A stretch of 64,000 nt of DNA from Chryseolinea sp. (GTDB lineage Bacteria > Bacteroidota > Bacteroidia > Cytophagales > Cyclobacteriaceae): the NCBI GenBank assembly GCA_025923195.1, contig JAICGJ010000007.1, positions 1 to 64,000 on the forward strand, read 5' to 3'. The first letter of the stretch is position 1. Every line of letters begins with the position of its first letter. The translations under genes and the position numbers were made by a program. This document shows positions 43,916-53,659 of this stretch, in pieces. Under the pieces are notes generated by a model, which saw only the letters and a list, made by a program, of their open reading frames with translations, was not told the DNA's origin and did no database searches.

Positions 43916-46804
43916 CTACCTATCGCGTTTAGCCTTGATCGGAAACGTGCCAAACTGCCCCACAGTCATACTGCCATTAAGGTTATCTTCCGCGATGATC
44001 GCTTTTACTTGAACAGGCATTGTATTTCCGCCCTGTCCGGTAACTTCATAGGCGAATGATAACTCATTGCCTTTCAGCGCTACTGAACTAAGCGGCGTAT
44101 TCGAATTGAATTTTTTGTTTGTAATAGATCCAGAATAAGCGTCGCCGTTCTTAGTGATCGACAATGTTCCTTCACCTCCCTGCGGGGACTCAATTGTATA
44201 TTGCCATGTACCCTCCGGGTTGACAACTGCGGTCGAGTCGGTTGCCGGCAATTTGATGGCAGCTGCTGCGGCTTGCCCGCGTGCACCTCCACCGTTACCG
44301 CCTTGCCCGAAGCCTCCACCTGCGCGCTGCTGTTGTGGTTGTCCGCCACCTGCATCCATGCCTCCGCTGTCACCACCACCATCCTTCAAATCGTCGTTGT
44401 TGATAGATCTGGTTCTTCTTGGACGCGGTCCTTCTACGCTCATCTTACCCAGACGGTAACTGAGGTTTATCCGGAAGCCCATATTATGTAAAACATTTAA
44501 ACTCTTCTGTTGGAAATTTTCAGAACTTGATTCAGTTCTGATCTTGAAAGCGGGGGTAAAGAAATTCTCCGCGCCAAATCCTATGCTTCCTCTCTTTTCA
44601 TTGAACTCCTTCCTCACACCCAGGCTATATATTCCAAAACCTCCTCTGGTACCCTGTAACTGGACATCCCGTCCTCTGTAGAAGCTAAAGAATTGTAATC
44701 CCCATCCCTTAGCGATGCTGTAATTACCAAAAATACGTCCGCTAACCACCCAACCTTCATTATGTGAGGCAATATTGTCGTCAAGCACGGCATAGTATAA
44801 ATCAGAGCCTCCGTTAAGCGAAAACTTGCCTATGTTCACATTCGCAAAGACGCTCAAACCGTAAGCATTCTCTGTGCCTATATTTTGATATGTAGTTAAA
44901 ATCTTTCCGTCCTCTTGTGGAATACGTACACGCTGTATCGACCCCGTTGTATTTCTAACGAACGAAGTAAAATTTAGCGATGTGCCTTTTATGTACGCGC
45001 TATACGATAATTCATAGTTATTTGTGAACTCAGGATCAAGAGTGGGATTACCTTCCGAAATATCGATCTCATTTGAATTCTGCCGGTTTGGATTTAAGAA
45101 TTGGATCGAAGGCCGTTGAATACGTCGGTTATAGGCGACTTTAATCATATTCCCAGCCTTCAGTTTTTTGGAAAGGTTAACACTTGGCACGAAAACTCCA
45201 TACGAAGGGATTTCAATGTTGCTTTCAACCTTGCTAAAAGCGTCAATATTAGTGTATTCATACCTGGCTCCTGCTTTCAGACTGTAGTCGTTCTTAAGAG
45301 ACAACGTGTAAGCGACGTAACCTGCAAGCACATTCTGATCATAGTTAAGGTTGTTATCATACTGCGGGGTTGTGACAGGTTCATACTGACCATCACCGTT
45401 ATCTTCAAAGCGCGAGTAATTGCTGTATGCACTTCGCATAATATCCTTACCACCCAGCTCAAGCATCTGGTTTGAACCAATCGGTGTTTGGAAATCCGCC
45501 TGAACTGCAATTTCCTGATTATAGCTGTCGTTGAGATTTACAAAGGAATTGGTTGAAGGAGAATTTATTTCTTCCAGCAATTGGTTTTGAAAATCATTGT
45601 TCCGGTTATTCTTACTGTAAAGCGCCAAAAGGCTGAATTCTTTTTGCGGTTTTTCATAGAGACGCGTGTACGTTAAATTGATGTCCACAGTATTAGACAA
45701 ATCCTCGGTTACGACATCCTGCAGGGTGCTCCTGGTAAAGATATCATCTTGCGAATATAGAGTAAGCAACCCATCTTGATAACTCTTATGATTACGTGCC
45801 CCGAAACGAACTGAGGCAGCCAGTGAGTTCTTCTTGTCAATATCATAGTCCCAGCCCAGTGTATAGTTGCCAAACAATCCCTTGCTCCGCGTATCGGCCT
45901 TTTGCAAATTGAGATTTTGAATGCCATCGGTTGTTGTGATCTGGCTATTTTCAAAACTTCCGTCAATATTATAGTTGGCCCGACCCCAACCGCCCAACGA
46001 AAAGCCCATATTCTTTGTGCGGTAATTTCCATTCAAACCCAGGTTTGAACCACGATTTCCAACACCGGTATTGATGTTAAGGGTCGCGCCTTCCAGTGTG
46101 TTTTTCTTAGTGATGATGTTGATAATGCCACCGGTACCTTCAGCATCATACTTGGCCGAAGGGGAGGTAATGACTTCAACGGACTTAATTTCATCAGCCG
46201 GAATTTGCTTAAGCGCATCCGATATGCTGCTTGCCATGATAGTTGAAGGCTTATTGTTTACCAGTACCCTAATGTTCTGACTGCCACGAAGGGAAACATT
46301 TCCGTCAAGATCGACAGAAAGCATCGGAACTCTTTTCAATACATCAGTTGCATCCCCACCTTTAGAGGTAATATCATTTTCGGCATTGTAGATCGTCCTG
46401 TCTACGCGTTCTTCGATCAGCTGTTTCTGACCTTCAACAACAACTTCGTTCAATACTTTCGTACTCGTTCCTAGTTTGACAATCCCTAAGTTCACATCAT
46501 CCCGCTTGTCGGCTACTTTAATATTTTCAATGGTCTGTGTCTCGTATCCAATAAATGAAATGGCAACGCTATAGGTACCTGCTGGAACTTTAGGTATCAC
46601 AAATTTTCCTTTGTCATCGCAGACCGCGCCATCGACAGGCTTTTGCGTAGTGGGGTCCAACAAAGCAACGTTTGCATACTCAACAGGCTGGTTAGTCTCC
46701 GCATCTACAACGGACCCAAGAATTTTTCCGTTGCCCTTCTCCTCCTGGGCCACCAGAGATGAACTCACACATAACACAAGTAGCAGCGATAAAATCCTTT
46801 TCAT
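43916..46804 (-). CDS. TonB-dependent receptor with fused C-terminal beta domain
   Basis: 962 residues with a signal peptide (MKRILSLLLVLCVSSSLVAQ). A carboxypeptidase-regulatory-like domain at about 25-115 (GKILGSVVDAETNQPVEYAN) is followed by a plug at about 120-225 (DVLKRVPMLSVDLDGNVSLRG) and an outer-membrane barrel to about 800. It takes up a ligand with TonB energy. No SusD partner is adjacent. Unusual for the family, residues ~806-862 form a Gly/Gln/Ala-rich linker, and the last ~100 residues (from GTWQYTIESPQGGEG) form a beta-rich domain. Its ligand is unknown. Confidence 0.92.
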   Translation of the reverse strand: MKRILSLLLVLCVSSSLVAQEEKGNGKILGSVVDAETNQPVEYANVALLDPTTQKPVDGAVCDDKGKFVIPKVPAGTYSVAISFIGYETQTIENIKVADKRDDVNLGIVKLGTSTKVLNEVVVEGQKQLIEERVDRTIYNAENDITSKGGDATDVLKRVPMLSVDLDGNVSLRGSQNIRVLVNNKPSTIMASSISDALKQIPADEIKSVEVITSPSAKYDAEGTGGIINIITKKNTLEGATLNINTGVGNRGSNLGLNGNYRTKNMGFSLGGWGRANYNIDGSFENSQITTTDGIQNLNLQKADTRSKGLFGNYTLGWDYDIDKKNSLAASVRFGARNHKSYQDGLLTLYSQDDIFTRSTLQDVVTEDLSNTVDINLTYTRLYEKPQKEFSLLALYSKNNRNNDFQNQLLEEINSPSTNSFVNLNDSYNQEIAVQADFQTPIGSNQMLELGGKDIMRSAYSNYSRFEDNGDGQYEPVTTPQYDNNLNYDQNVLAGYVAYTLSLKNDYSLKAGARYEYTNIDAFSKVESNIEIPSYGVFVPSVNLSKKLKAGNMIKVAYNRRIQRPSIQFLNPNRQNSNEIDISEGNPTLDPEFTNNYELSYSAYIKGTSLNFTSFVRNTTGSIQRVRIPQEDGKILTTYQNIGTENAYGLSVFANVNIGKFSLNGGSDLYYAVLDDNIASHNEGWVVSGRIFGNYSIAKGWGLQFFSFYRGRDVQLQGTRGGFGIYSLGVRKEFNEKRGSIGFGAENFFTPAFKIRTESSSENFQQKSLNVLHNMGFRINLSYRLGKMSVEGPRPRRTRSINNDDLKDGGGDSGGMDAGGGQPQQQRAGGGFGQGGNGGGARGQAAAAAIKLPATDSTAVVNPEGTWQYTIESPQGGEGTLSITKNGDAYSGSITNKKFNSNTPLSSVALKGNELSFAYEVTGQGGNTMPVQVKAIIAEDNLNGSMTVGQFGTFPIKAKRDR

Positions 46805-47082
46805 TTATGTAGGTTAATAAGATTAAAAAATCCGGCCTATAACATCGATGTATAGTGTCCAGTAATATAACTGCAAAGAAAATATATAGTTGCGATTCAA
46901 AATCCGATATTAGACGATCGAGCTTTTCCATTCGACATATCCTCAAACTGCTCGACTATCGCGAAAGGTAATCCAGAATTGTCCAATCCGTCGATCCAAT
47001 TTTGCAGACGGTAGAAAAATCGTAGGAAGTCGTTTTCGTTTCTTTTGGAAGGGTTACCTTTAGTCACAAATAATATCCATTC

Positions 47083-48174
47083 ATGGCTGTCTTCTTTCAC
47101 CGGAATCGTGTGCTTTTACTGCATCTTTCGTTTTGGTGCGTGTATTTGTCATTTAATTTATATCAGATAACAGTGTTTCAGCGTGCCCGCGGCATTGAAT
47201 GGGGACAGCTATTTACGTCAGCGACTGTGCAGCTCATTTTCACGGTGGTCATTGCCTATCTAAATTACTTTTACACGTGGCCGCGTTTCCTTAACTCTAA
47301 GAAAATATGGCGATACGTCGTCGAGTTTTCCATACCCTTTGCTCTGCTAATTACCGCGCGGGTTCACCTTCACCGTTTCCTGATAGATGGGTACACGAGG
47401 CAGAATGAATATTTCTACTCAAGTTTCTTTATTGTGCAGATAACCGCTGTTACCCTATTTATAGTGCTCTTTGTGGGGATGCTGCGATTTGCTGTGGATT
47501 GGTTTGAATTCGAATCACGGAAAAAAGAGGTTGAGAACGAACGATTGACAGCGGAACTTAACTTCCTTAAAGCTCAAATCAATCCGCATTTTCTGTTTAA
47601 CACACTGAATAACTTGTATTATCTCGCATATACAAAATCGGAAAACACCACAGAGGTTATTGCAAAGTTATCACAGATGATGAGGTATATGATCTATGAT
47701 TCCAATCATCCGCGCGTTTTACTTACCAAGGAAATTGAATACATGCAAAATTACATCAGCTTGGAACGACTGCGTCTCAATGATCAGATCCCAATCCAGT
47801 TTAAAATTCATGGCAGTACCGAAAACATATGGATTGCCCCGCTTATTTTCATAACGTTCCTTGAAAATGCATTCAAACACGGTGTCAGTAATAATAACTC
47901 GAATGCCTGGGTAAAAATCAACATCCAGTTGCAGGATAAAGAGTGTATATATACCGTTGAGAACAGCAAAGCGTCAACAACAAACAATACCGGAAAATCA
48001 GGAATCGGACTACGAAATGTGGAGCGCCGTTTGGAGTTAAGTTATCCGGGTCAGTATAAGATTAAGGTTGAGGACAAACCCGATGTTTATTTTGTTCAGC
48101 TTAACATTTCCCTTAGCGACAGCTACGCGCCAAAGCCCGTTCCAGCAATGACTGTCGCACTTGCTCATGGCTAA
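47083..48174 (+). CDS. LytS-type sensor histidine kinase
   Basis: 363 residues. Four membrane helices (residues ~10-30, 45-65, 75-95, 115-135) form the sensor. The histidine-kinase segment of the LytS/YehU type follows: LNFLKAQINPHFLFNTLNNL with phosphorylation site His169, and the ATP-binding part with FLENAFKHGV and SGIGLRNVERRL. It phosphorylates itself and passes the phosphate to the LytTR regulator encoded 37 bases downstream. A cis signal cannot be read. It probably controls envelope or cell-surface genes. Confidence 0.95.
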   Translation: MAVFFHRNRVLLLHLSFWCVYLSFNLYQITVFQRARGIEWGQLFTSATVQLIFTVVIAYLNYFYTWPRFLNSKKIWRYVVEFSIPFALLITARVHLHRFLIDGYTRQNEYFYSSFFIVQITAVTLFIVLFVGMLRFAVDWFEFESRKKEVENERLTAELNFLKAQINPHFLFNTLNNLYYLAYTKSENTTEVIAKLSQMMRYMIYDSNHPRVLLTKEIEYMQNYISLERLRLNDQIPIQFKIHGSTENIWIAPLIFITFLENAFKHGVSNNNSNAWVKINIQLQDKECIYTVENSKASTTNNTGKSGIGLRNVERRLELSYPGQYKIKVEDKPDVYFVQLNISLSDSYAPKPVPAMTVALAHG

Positions 48175-48176
48175 AG

Positions 48177-48211
48177 GGCAATTGGCAATTAAATGGTAAA
48201 TTACGATTCAG
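48177..48211. repeat. Miniature inverted heptamer element
   Basis: Two exact GGCAATT units at 48177-48190 are followed by a short gap and by AAATTAC and GATTCAG-like units. It looks like a small copy of the 1839 element and fills the complete spacer between the histidine kinase and regulator genes. Confidence 0.5.
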
Positions 48212-48937
48212 ATGAAATTGAATTGTGTTATCGTTGAAGATGAACCTTTGGCCAGAAATCTGTTGGTGGACTATGTCCGGAAAGTCCCTTCGCTAAATCT
48301 AGTAGATGCTTGTTCGAGTCCCATTGCCGCCTTGGATGTACTGCGCAACAACACCATTGACCTCCTCTTTCTCGACGTTCAAATGCCAGAGCTCACAGGA
48401 ATTTCCCTGCTGAAGGTCTTGCAAAAAAGACCACTGGTTATTTTGACCACAGCATATTCCGACTACGCTCTGGAAGGCTATGAACTGGATATCGTAGACT
48501 ATTTATTGAAACCCATCACCTTCGAACGGTTCTTGCGGGCCGTTGACAAGGCAGCACAGCGACTTGAACCCAGAACACCGGCACCCACCTTCGCGAAGGT
48601 GCAGCAAGTAGCAGAGCAACCATTTGTCTTTGTGAAGGACGGCACGAAACTGGTGAAAATTATCTTCGACGATATATTATATGTAGAGGGACTCAAGGAC
48701 TATGTCACAATCCATTTGAAAAATCAGAAGATTACCAGCCTGCAACGCCTGAAAACGTTAGAAGATGAATTACCCCCTGATAAGTTCATCAGAATCCATA
48801 ACTCATTCATCGTAGCATTGCATGCCATTGATTCCGTCCATAAAAACAATGTTCAGGTCCGTAATGCTATGCTTCCGATAGGTGAAACTTATAAAAAATC
48901 ATTCAGGGAGTTCATCGAAAAAAATCGAATGCAATAG
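48212..48937 (+). CDS. LytTR-family response regulator
   Basis: 241 residues. The receiver domain has the phosphorylated Asp55 in LLFLDVQMPELTG, then TTAYSDYALEGYELD and LLKPITFERFLRAV, all conserved. A LytTR DNA-binding domain starts near residue 140 (VFVKDGTKLVKIIFDDILYV) and ends with HNSFIVALHAID and GETYKKSF. It binds a pair of direct repeats in promoters and activates or represses transcription. It is the partner of the histidine kinase just upstream and is translated after a very short spacer. Targets are not visible in this window. Confidence 0.96.
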   Translation: MKLNCVIVEDEPLARNLLVDYVRKVPSLNLVDACSSPIAALDVLRNNTIDLLFLDVQMPELTGISLLKVLQKRPLVILTTAYSDYALEGYELDIVDYLLKPITFERFLRAVDKAAQRLEPRTPAPTFAKVQQVAEQPFVFVKDGTKLVKIIFDDILYVEGLKDYVTIHLKNQKITSLQRLKTLEDELPPDKFIRIHNSFIVALHAIDSVHKNNVQVRNAMLPIGETYKKSFREFIEKNRMQ

Positions 48938-49126
48938 TGTTGCCGTTGCCCGCTCACAGCCCTGACAGGATTACTCGAAACTCTGGTAAACGTGAGAGCC
49001 GACGATAGCAAAACGTACTGAATTCTGCAACTATAAGATTTATTTCAACTCGATATGGTAAGCAGAGTTCTGAAGCATGCTCTGCGAAGCAGTAGGGTAT
49101 CGGCAACCACTGCCATCCTGATGCTC

Positions 49127-49155
49127 AAAAAAAAGCCTGCGACTAAATCGCAGGC
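49127..49155 (-). terminator. Intrinsic terminator of the C-methyltransferase gene
   Basis: GCCTGCGA at 49135-49142 pairs with TCGCAGGC at 49148-49155; on the minus strand it is followed by eight T. It lies 33 bases after the stop codon at 49189. Confidence 0.92.
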
Positions 49156-49188
49156 ACGGGATAGTAGCAATTGAACTTGCGTAGACTT

Positions 49189-50445
49189 TCAGGCAGCTTC
49201 TCCAAACCTTGTGGCCTTGATCACCCTCGTGTCAGGTATGAAGACTACAAATTCGCAGTCCCACTCCGCCACATAAGAAAGCTGCTCGATGATCTCATCT
49301 TTAAGATTCCAGGGGAAAATGATTATATAGTCCGGCCGGGTCGCTCTAATTCTTGCTTCCGGACATACTGGGATATGGCTACCAGGAAGATATTTGCCTT
49401 GTTTCGAAGGCGCGGCATCAACTACATATTGAATCAAGTCATCACCCTTCACGCCGGCGTAATTTAACAATGTATTACCCTTAGCGGCCGCACCATATCC
49501 TACTACTGTCTTGCCAGCTTGCTTTTTCTCTAAGAGGAACTCCAGCAGCCTGTACTTGACGGAATTTACACGCTCTTGGAAGTTTTGGTAGTAGTGCAGT
49601 GTGGTAATACCGGCTGCTTCTTCTTTCGCCAGCATTTGCTTCACGCGAGGCGATATTTCTTTGCTCGGGTCGTTTGCGTGTTTAGCGAAGATCCTGAGTG
49701 ATCCACCATGCGTGGGTTGCTCCTCAACATCAAACATTTCAAGGTCGTGTGACTCGAAGATTTTCTTTACAGTAGTAAATGACAAATAAGAATAATGTTC
49801 GTGATAGATTGTATCGAACTGGCAATCCTCCACGAGTCGCAGCAAATGTGGAAACTCCATCGTGATCACGCCCTCCGGCAGAAGTGCTACTTTGAGACCT
49901 TCAACAAAGTCATAAATGTCTGGAACGTGGGCCAGCACATTATTGCCAACGAGCAAGTTTCCTTTTTGGCGCCTTTGACTCAATTTTTGGGCGAATTCAG
50001 TGCTAAAATATTCTGTGATCGTCGGAATGCCTTTAAGAATCGCCACGTTCGCGGTATTTTTACTTGGCTCGACACCTAACACGGGCACACCCTTGTTTTT
50101 GAAATGCTGCAGAAGATACCCATCGTTGGATGCGATTTCTATTACGAGTGAGTCTTCATTGTACCCAAACCTGGCGATCATGCTCTCAACATATTGGCGC
50201 GCATGCTCTACCCAACTTTTGGAATAGGATGAAAAATACACATACTCACTATTAAATATTTCCTTCGCCTTTTTGTACTCATCGACTTGTACCAAGTAGC
50301 ATTTGTCGCATACAAAAATGGTTAGGGGATAATAGTCTTCCGGTTCATTAAGTTGTTCTACCGACAAAAATGAATTGGAGGGGGGGCAATTAACTAAGTC
50401 CACGAATTTAATCGTGAGCGGATTCTTACAAAAACGGCAGTTCAT
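49189..50445 (-). CDS. NDP-sugar C-methyltransferase
   Basis: 418 residues. The N-terminal zinc domain has two Cys pairs, MNCRFCKNPL and CDKCYLVQ, at about residues 3-6 and 48-51. The SAM-binding part begins VIEIASNDGYLLQHF near residue 100, and LAHVPDIYDFVEGL and EFPHL follow. A C-terminal domain (VVGYGAAAKGNTLLNYAG) typical of the sugar 3-C-methyltransferase family ends the protein. These enzymes add a methyl group to carbon 3 of 4-keto-deoxy sugars on their way to branched sugars. It has its own terminator, and the epimerase upstream may supply its substrate. Confidence 0.92.
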   Translation of the reverse strand: MNCRFCKNPLTIKFVDLVNCPPSNSFLSVEQLNEPEDYYPLTIFVCDKCYLVQVDEYKKAKEIFNSEYVYFSSYSKSWVEHARQYVESMIARFGYNEDSLVIEIASNDGYLLQHFKNKGVPVLGVEPSKNTANVAILKGIPTITEYFSTEFAQKLSQRRQKGNLLVGNNVLAHVPDIYDFVEGLKVALLPEGVITMEFPHLLRLVEDCQFDTIYHEHYSYLSFTTVKKIFESHDLEMFDVEEQPTHGGSLRIFAKHANDPSKEISPRVKQMLAKEEAAGITTLHYYQNFQERVNSVKYRLLEFLLEKKQAGKTVVGYGAAAKGNTLLNYAGVKGDDLIQYVVDAAPSKQGKYLPGSHIPVCPEARIRATRPDYIIIFPWNLKDEIIEQLSYVAEWDCEFVVFIPDTRVIKATRFGEAA

Positions 50446-50704
50446 GGGGCATTTTATGAATTAAAAGTTCAACTATAGATATATAATTAAGCCTGACATA
50501 AGTCAAATTTAGATTGTCCCATTGTTCTCATTAATGATAGAAGTCATGAAGCGCCAAGATTTTTATCTAATTCCTGTAACCAGGTATTTTAACACAAATG
50601 TCCTTTCCAGACTGCGCGACCGAACGCATCAATCTTATGCCGCAAATGCAGTCGATTACCGGCCTCTTTCGAGAAAAAAATTTGCTTGGAGATTCAAGTC
50701 GAAG

Positions 50705-51619
50705 TTATGCCATAGTTGCGGTTATGCCACTCTTATAGGGGGTAGCTTTCATGCCAAACGCGTTCGCAACCTTACTGCTGTCAAAGATGTAATCGCTCTC
50801 GAATTGATACATCATCTCCACAAACTCCCGGAGGACGGGGATAAATACGCCCAGGATTCTTACAAGGAATTTGGGCATACTGTTTACCCCCTTGTATTGG
50901 CGGCCAGTTGCCTCGCAAGCGATGCGAACATAGTCTTCTCCACTGATGATCTCCGTACTGGTAAGCGCATGCCAAGTCTGATTATAGGCGCCAGGCGTAT
51001 TACCCAGCAAAGCAACAGTTGTGCCAGCATCAGGCGTGTATGTAAAAGTGTGAATAGTTTTAGGATCGCCAATCCATTGCGGAGATTTCGCGGCTTTGAT
51101 TCGCTTGGTCACAGTTTCATAAGTCACGCTTTGCGTAACGCCAGGGCCGTAAAAGTCAGCCGACCGGACGATCATGCCGGAAATATTTTTTGCTTTCATT
51201 TCATCCAGCAACATCATAGCAATCCGTGCGCGAATTTCCCCTTTCTTGCTAATAGGATTGAAGGGAGTATCTTCCTTCATGGACCCGGACACTTGTCCGT
51301 AGGCGTAAACATTATCAAAGAATACCAATTTGCAGTTATGCTTTTTACAGGCATCAATGGTGTTTCGCATGATCTTAGGCCATTGATCTTTCCAAACTTT
51401 TGTGTCATACTTCAAGCCGGCCATGAGGTAAGCGACATCGCTACCTGCAACCGCCCTTTCGGTTTGTAAATAGTCCAGCAAGTTCGCAGACACTGTTTCA
51501 TCACTGCTATTAACTTTCCGGGGATTTCTGCTCACTTGCCTGATTTTATCAGTGTATTGTGGCAGCCGTTTGGAAACCTCTATTCCGATCGTACCATTGG
51601 CTCCAAGTATGGTCTGCAT
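50705..51619 (-). CDS. NAD-dependent epimerase/dehydratase-like protein
   Basis: 304 residues. The Rossmann start is MQTILGANGTIGIEVSKRL (GxxGxxG), followed by KLVFFDNVYAYG near residue 100 and IVRSADFYGPGV near residue 150. The YxxxK pair is not clear, since YGQVSGS replaces it, so it may be an NmrA/extended-SDR without the classical active site. It could act on sugars or be a binding protein. It is 259 bases upstream of the C-methyltransferase on the same strand. A plus-strand frame over the same DNA is not real. Confidence 0.8.
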   Translation of the reverse strand: MQTILGANGTIGIEVSKRLPQYTDKIRQVSRNPRKVNSSDETVSANLLDYLQTERAVAGSDVAYLMAGLKYDTKVWKDQWPKIMRNTIDACKKHNCKLVFFDNVYAYGQVSGSMKEDTPFNPISKKGEIRARIAMMLLDEMKAKNISGMIVRSADFYGPGVTQSVTYETVTKRIKAAKSPQWIGDPKTIHTFTYTPDAGTTVALLGNTPGAYNQTWHALTSTEIISGEDYVRIACEATGRQYKGVNSMPKFLVRILGVFIPVLREFVEMMYQFESDYIFDSSKVANAFGMKATPYKSGITATMA

Positions 51620-51771
51620 GTGTCAGGGGTTATGATCTTGCGACGACAGACAAATAGAATTGAATTTCCTTTAAGTTAGGGTATGCAAGGGTTATTTCCC
51701 AAGGTCATCGCAGTGGCATATCGAAAACTTTTCGGATGTTATTAGTCTGCGGCGGAATGTCGAGAATACAG

Positions 51772-53310
51772 CTACCCTGCCCAACCATCCCTGTCCAGGC
51801 TTCTGTACTGAATGGCCTCTGCCAGATGTTCTGTTTTTATGTCGGCAGATCCGGCCAAATCGGCGATCGTGCGTGAGACTTTAAGGATCCTGTCGTAGGC
51901 GCGGGCGGAAAGTCCCAGCCTTTCCATTGCTGTTTTCAATAGACTTTTTCCTGCCTCATTGACGCCACAGATTTCCTTCACTTGATTTGATGCCATCATA
52001 GCATTGCAATAAACGGATTCCTGGTGCTTGAATCGGTCAGCTTGAATTTGGCGGGCATGCACTACGCGTTCACGAATTTCCTGACTGTTTTCCGATCTTC
52101 TGTTCGCCGTCATCTCGTCAAAGCTTACGGGGACGACTTCAACGTGCAAGTCGATGCGGTCAAGCAACGGTCCGCTTATGCGGCTGAGGTAACGCTGAAC
52201 AACTCCGGGGCCACAGACACACTCTTTTTCGGGATGGTTATAATAACCACAAGGGCATGGATTCATACTGGCTATGAGCATAAAATTAGCGGGATATTCC
52301 AGCGATACCTTGGCCCTTGAAATGGTTACGCGCCGTTCCTCCATTGGCTGACGCATCACCTCAAGCACAGTGCGTTTAAATTCCGGTAGCTCATCGAGGA
52401 AGAGGACTCCGTTGTTTGCCAATGAAATCTCTCCAGGCTGTGGGTTTCCACCTCCACCCACCAGGGCTACATCTGAAATTGTATGATGCGGAGCGCGAAA
52501 TGGCCTCGTTGTCATTAATGAAGCGTTGCGCTGTATCCTTCCTGCTACCGAATGAATCTTGGTGGTCTCCAGAGCTTCATTTAACGTCAACGGCGGCAGT
52601 ATGGTGGGAAGTCTCTTCGCCAACATTGTTTTTCCCGCACCAGGTGGACCTATCATGATCACGTTATGTCCTCCAGCAGCTGCAATTTCGAGGGCGCGTT
52701 TAATGTTTTCCTGGCCCTGAACATCCTTGAAATCCGTGTCATAATGATTCAATTTCGTTGCAAAAACTTCATGTGCATCTACGTGGATTGAGTCAATGGT
52801 TGTATTGCCCTCCAAGAAACTCACAGCTTGTCGAAGGGAACTTACAGGATACACTTGTAAGCCGTCGACAATGGCGGCTTCCTTCGCGTTGTCGGCCGGC
52901 AGAATAAAACCTTTGAAGTTTTCGCGCTTCGCCTGGATGGCTATGGGTAATACACCTTTAATAGGACGCAACGTTCCATCTAGAGTTAATTCACCCATGA
53001 TGATAAAGTCCTCCAGCTTATCGGTAGCGATTTGTGAGGATGCTTTTAGTATACAAAGGGCAATTCCTAAGTCATACGCAGAGCCTTCCTTTCGTATATC
53101 GGCCGGTGCAAGATTAACGACAGTCTTATTGCGAGGCATGAAAAAATCGCCGCTCTTGATAGCGGATTCAACCCGGTGCTGACTTTCCTTGACGGCGCTG
53201 TCGGGCAATCCGCTCATATAGAACCTGATTCCCTGCCCGACATTCACTTCCACCATGATGGTACGCGCGTCAACACCATGGACTGCTCCTCCATAGGTTT
53301 TAGCTACCAT
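51772..53310 (-). CDS. ComM/YifB-like Mg-chelatase AAA+ ATPase
   Basis: 512 residues. The N-terminal ribosomal-S5/Lon-protease-like domain (VGQGIRFYMSGLPDSAVKE) runs to about 185, followed by the AAA+ module: Walker A GPPGAGKTMLAKRLP, Walker B GVLFLDELPEF, then a zinc-type cluster (NPCPCGYYNHPEKECVCGP), and sensor segments GLSARAYDRILKVSRTIADLA. ComM is a helicase that supports branch migration of incoming DNA during transformation. It may thus work with the ComEA-type protein elsewhere in the window. The next gene, at 53327, is 16 bases upstream. Confidence 0.96.
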   Translation of the reverse strand: MVAKTYGGAVHGVDARTIMVEVNVGQGIRFYMSGLPDSAVKESQHRVESAIKSGDFFMPRNKTVVNLAPADIRKEGSAYDLGIALCILKASSQIATDKLEDFIIMGELTLDGTLRPIKGVLPIAIQAKRENFKGFILPADNAKEAAIVDGLQVYPVSSLRQAVSFLEGNTTIDSIHVDAHEVFATKLNHYDTDFKDVQGQENIKRALEIAAAGGHNVIMIGPPGAGKTMLAKRLPTILPPLTLNEALETTKIHSVAGRIQRNASLMTTRPFRAPHHTISDVALVGGGGNPQPGEISLANNGVLFLDELPEFKRTVLEVMRQPMEERRVTISRAKVSLEYPANFMLIASMNPCPCGYYNHPEKECVCGPGVVQRYLSRISGPLLDRIDLHVEVVPVSFDEMTANRRSENSQEIRERVVHARQIQADRFKHQESVYCNAMMASNQVKEICGVNEAGKSLLKTAMERLGLSARAYDRILKVSRTIADLAGSADIKTEHLAEAIQYRSLDRDGWAG

Positions 53311-53326
53311 GGCAAAAAAAATTTAG

Positions 53327-53659
53327 CTAGGGATTCTTCGAAGAAGGCGTCTGTTGCGTCGGCAGTTGGGATTCTGACTTTGCTTGTTCTTGAAGATCGA
53401 AAAGTTTTGCCTTTAACGTGTTGAGCTCGTGCGTGAGTGCACCTTTTTCTTGTTGTGATTCGCGAGAGATAAACCATGACCAGATAACGTCTATTATTAC
53501 TAAAATTAAACCTAACAGTGTTCCATATTTGAACCAGGGAACGTATTGAACCATACTAAATAACATTTGCGTATTATTTTCAAGTATCAGGGTGAAGATG
53601 AATGCCCCAAGACTGAATGCAGTCATAATTGCATAGAAAATAAGTCTGTTTTTTGTCAT
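53327..53659 (-). CDS. Small membrane protein with coiled coil
   Basis: 110 residues. Two hydrophobic segments lie at about 7-25 and 43-63 (LILVIIDVIWSWFI), followed by a coiled-coil-like region (residues 68-95, HELNTLKAKLFDLQEQ) and a Ser/Thr/Gln-rich tail. I do not recognise the family. It lies 16 bases before the comM-like gene on the same strand and is probably co-transcribed with it. No function can be assigned. Confidence 0.65.
   Translation of the reverse strand: MTKNRLIFYAIMTAFSLGAFIFTLILENNTQMLFSMVQYVPWFKYGTLLGLILVIIDVIWSWFISRESQQEKGALTHELNTLKAKLFDLQEQAKSESQLPTQQTPSSKNP

Noticed and set aside
46897-47100. 67-codon minus-strand frame before the histidine kinase
   Set aside because: It overlaps the kinase start antisense and shows no recognisable domain; kept as spacer.
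50522-51469. Long plus-strand open frame of 315 codons
   Set aside because: It lies antisense over the epimerase-like gene, whose Rossmann motifs are clear; the plus-strand product has no family pattern and odd composition (many Arg, His, Cys).
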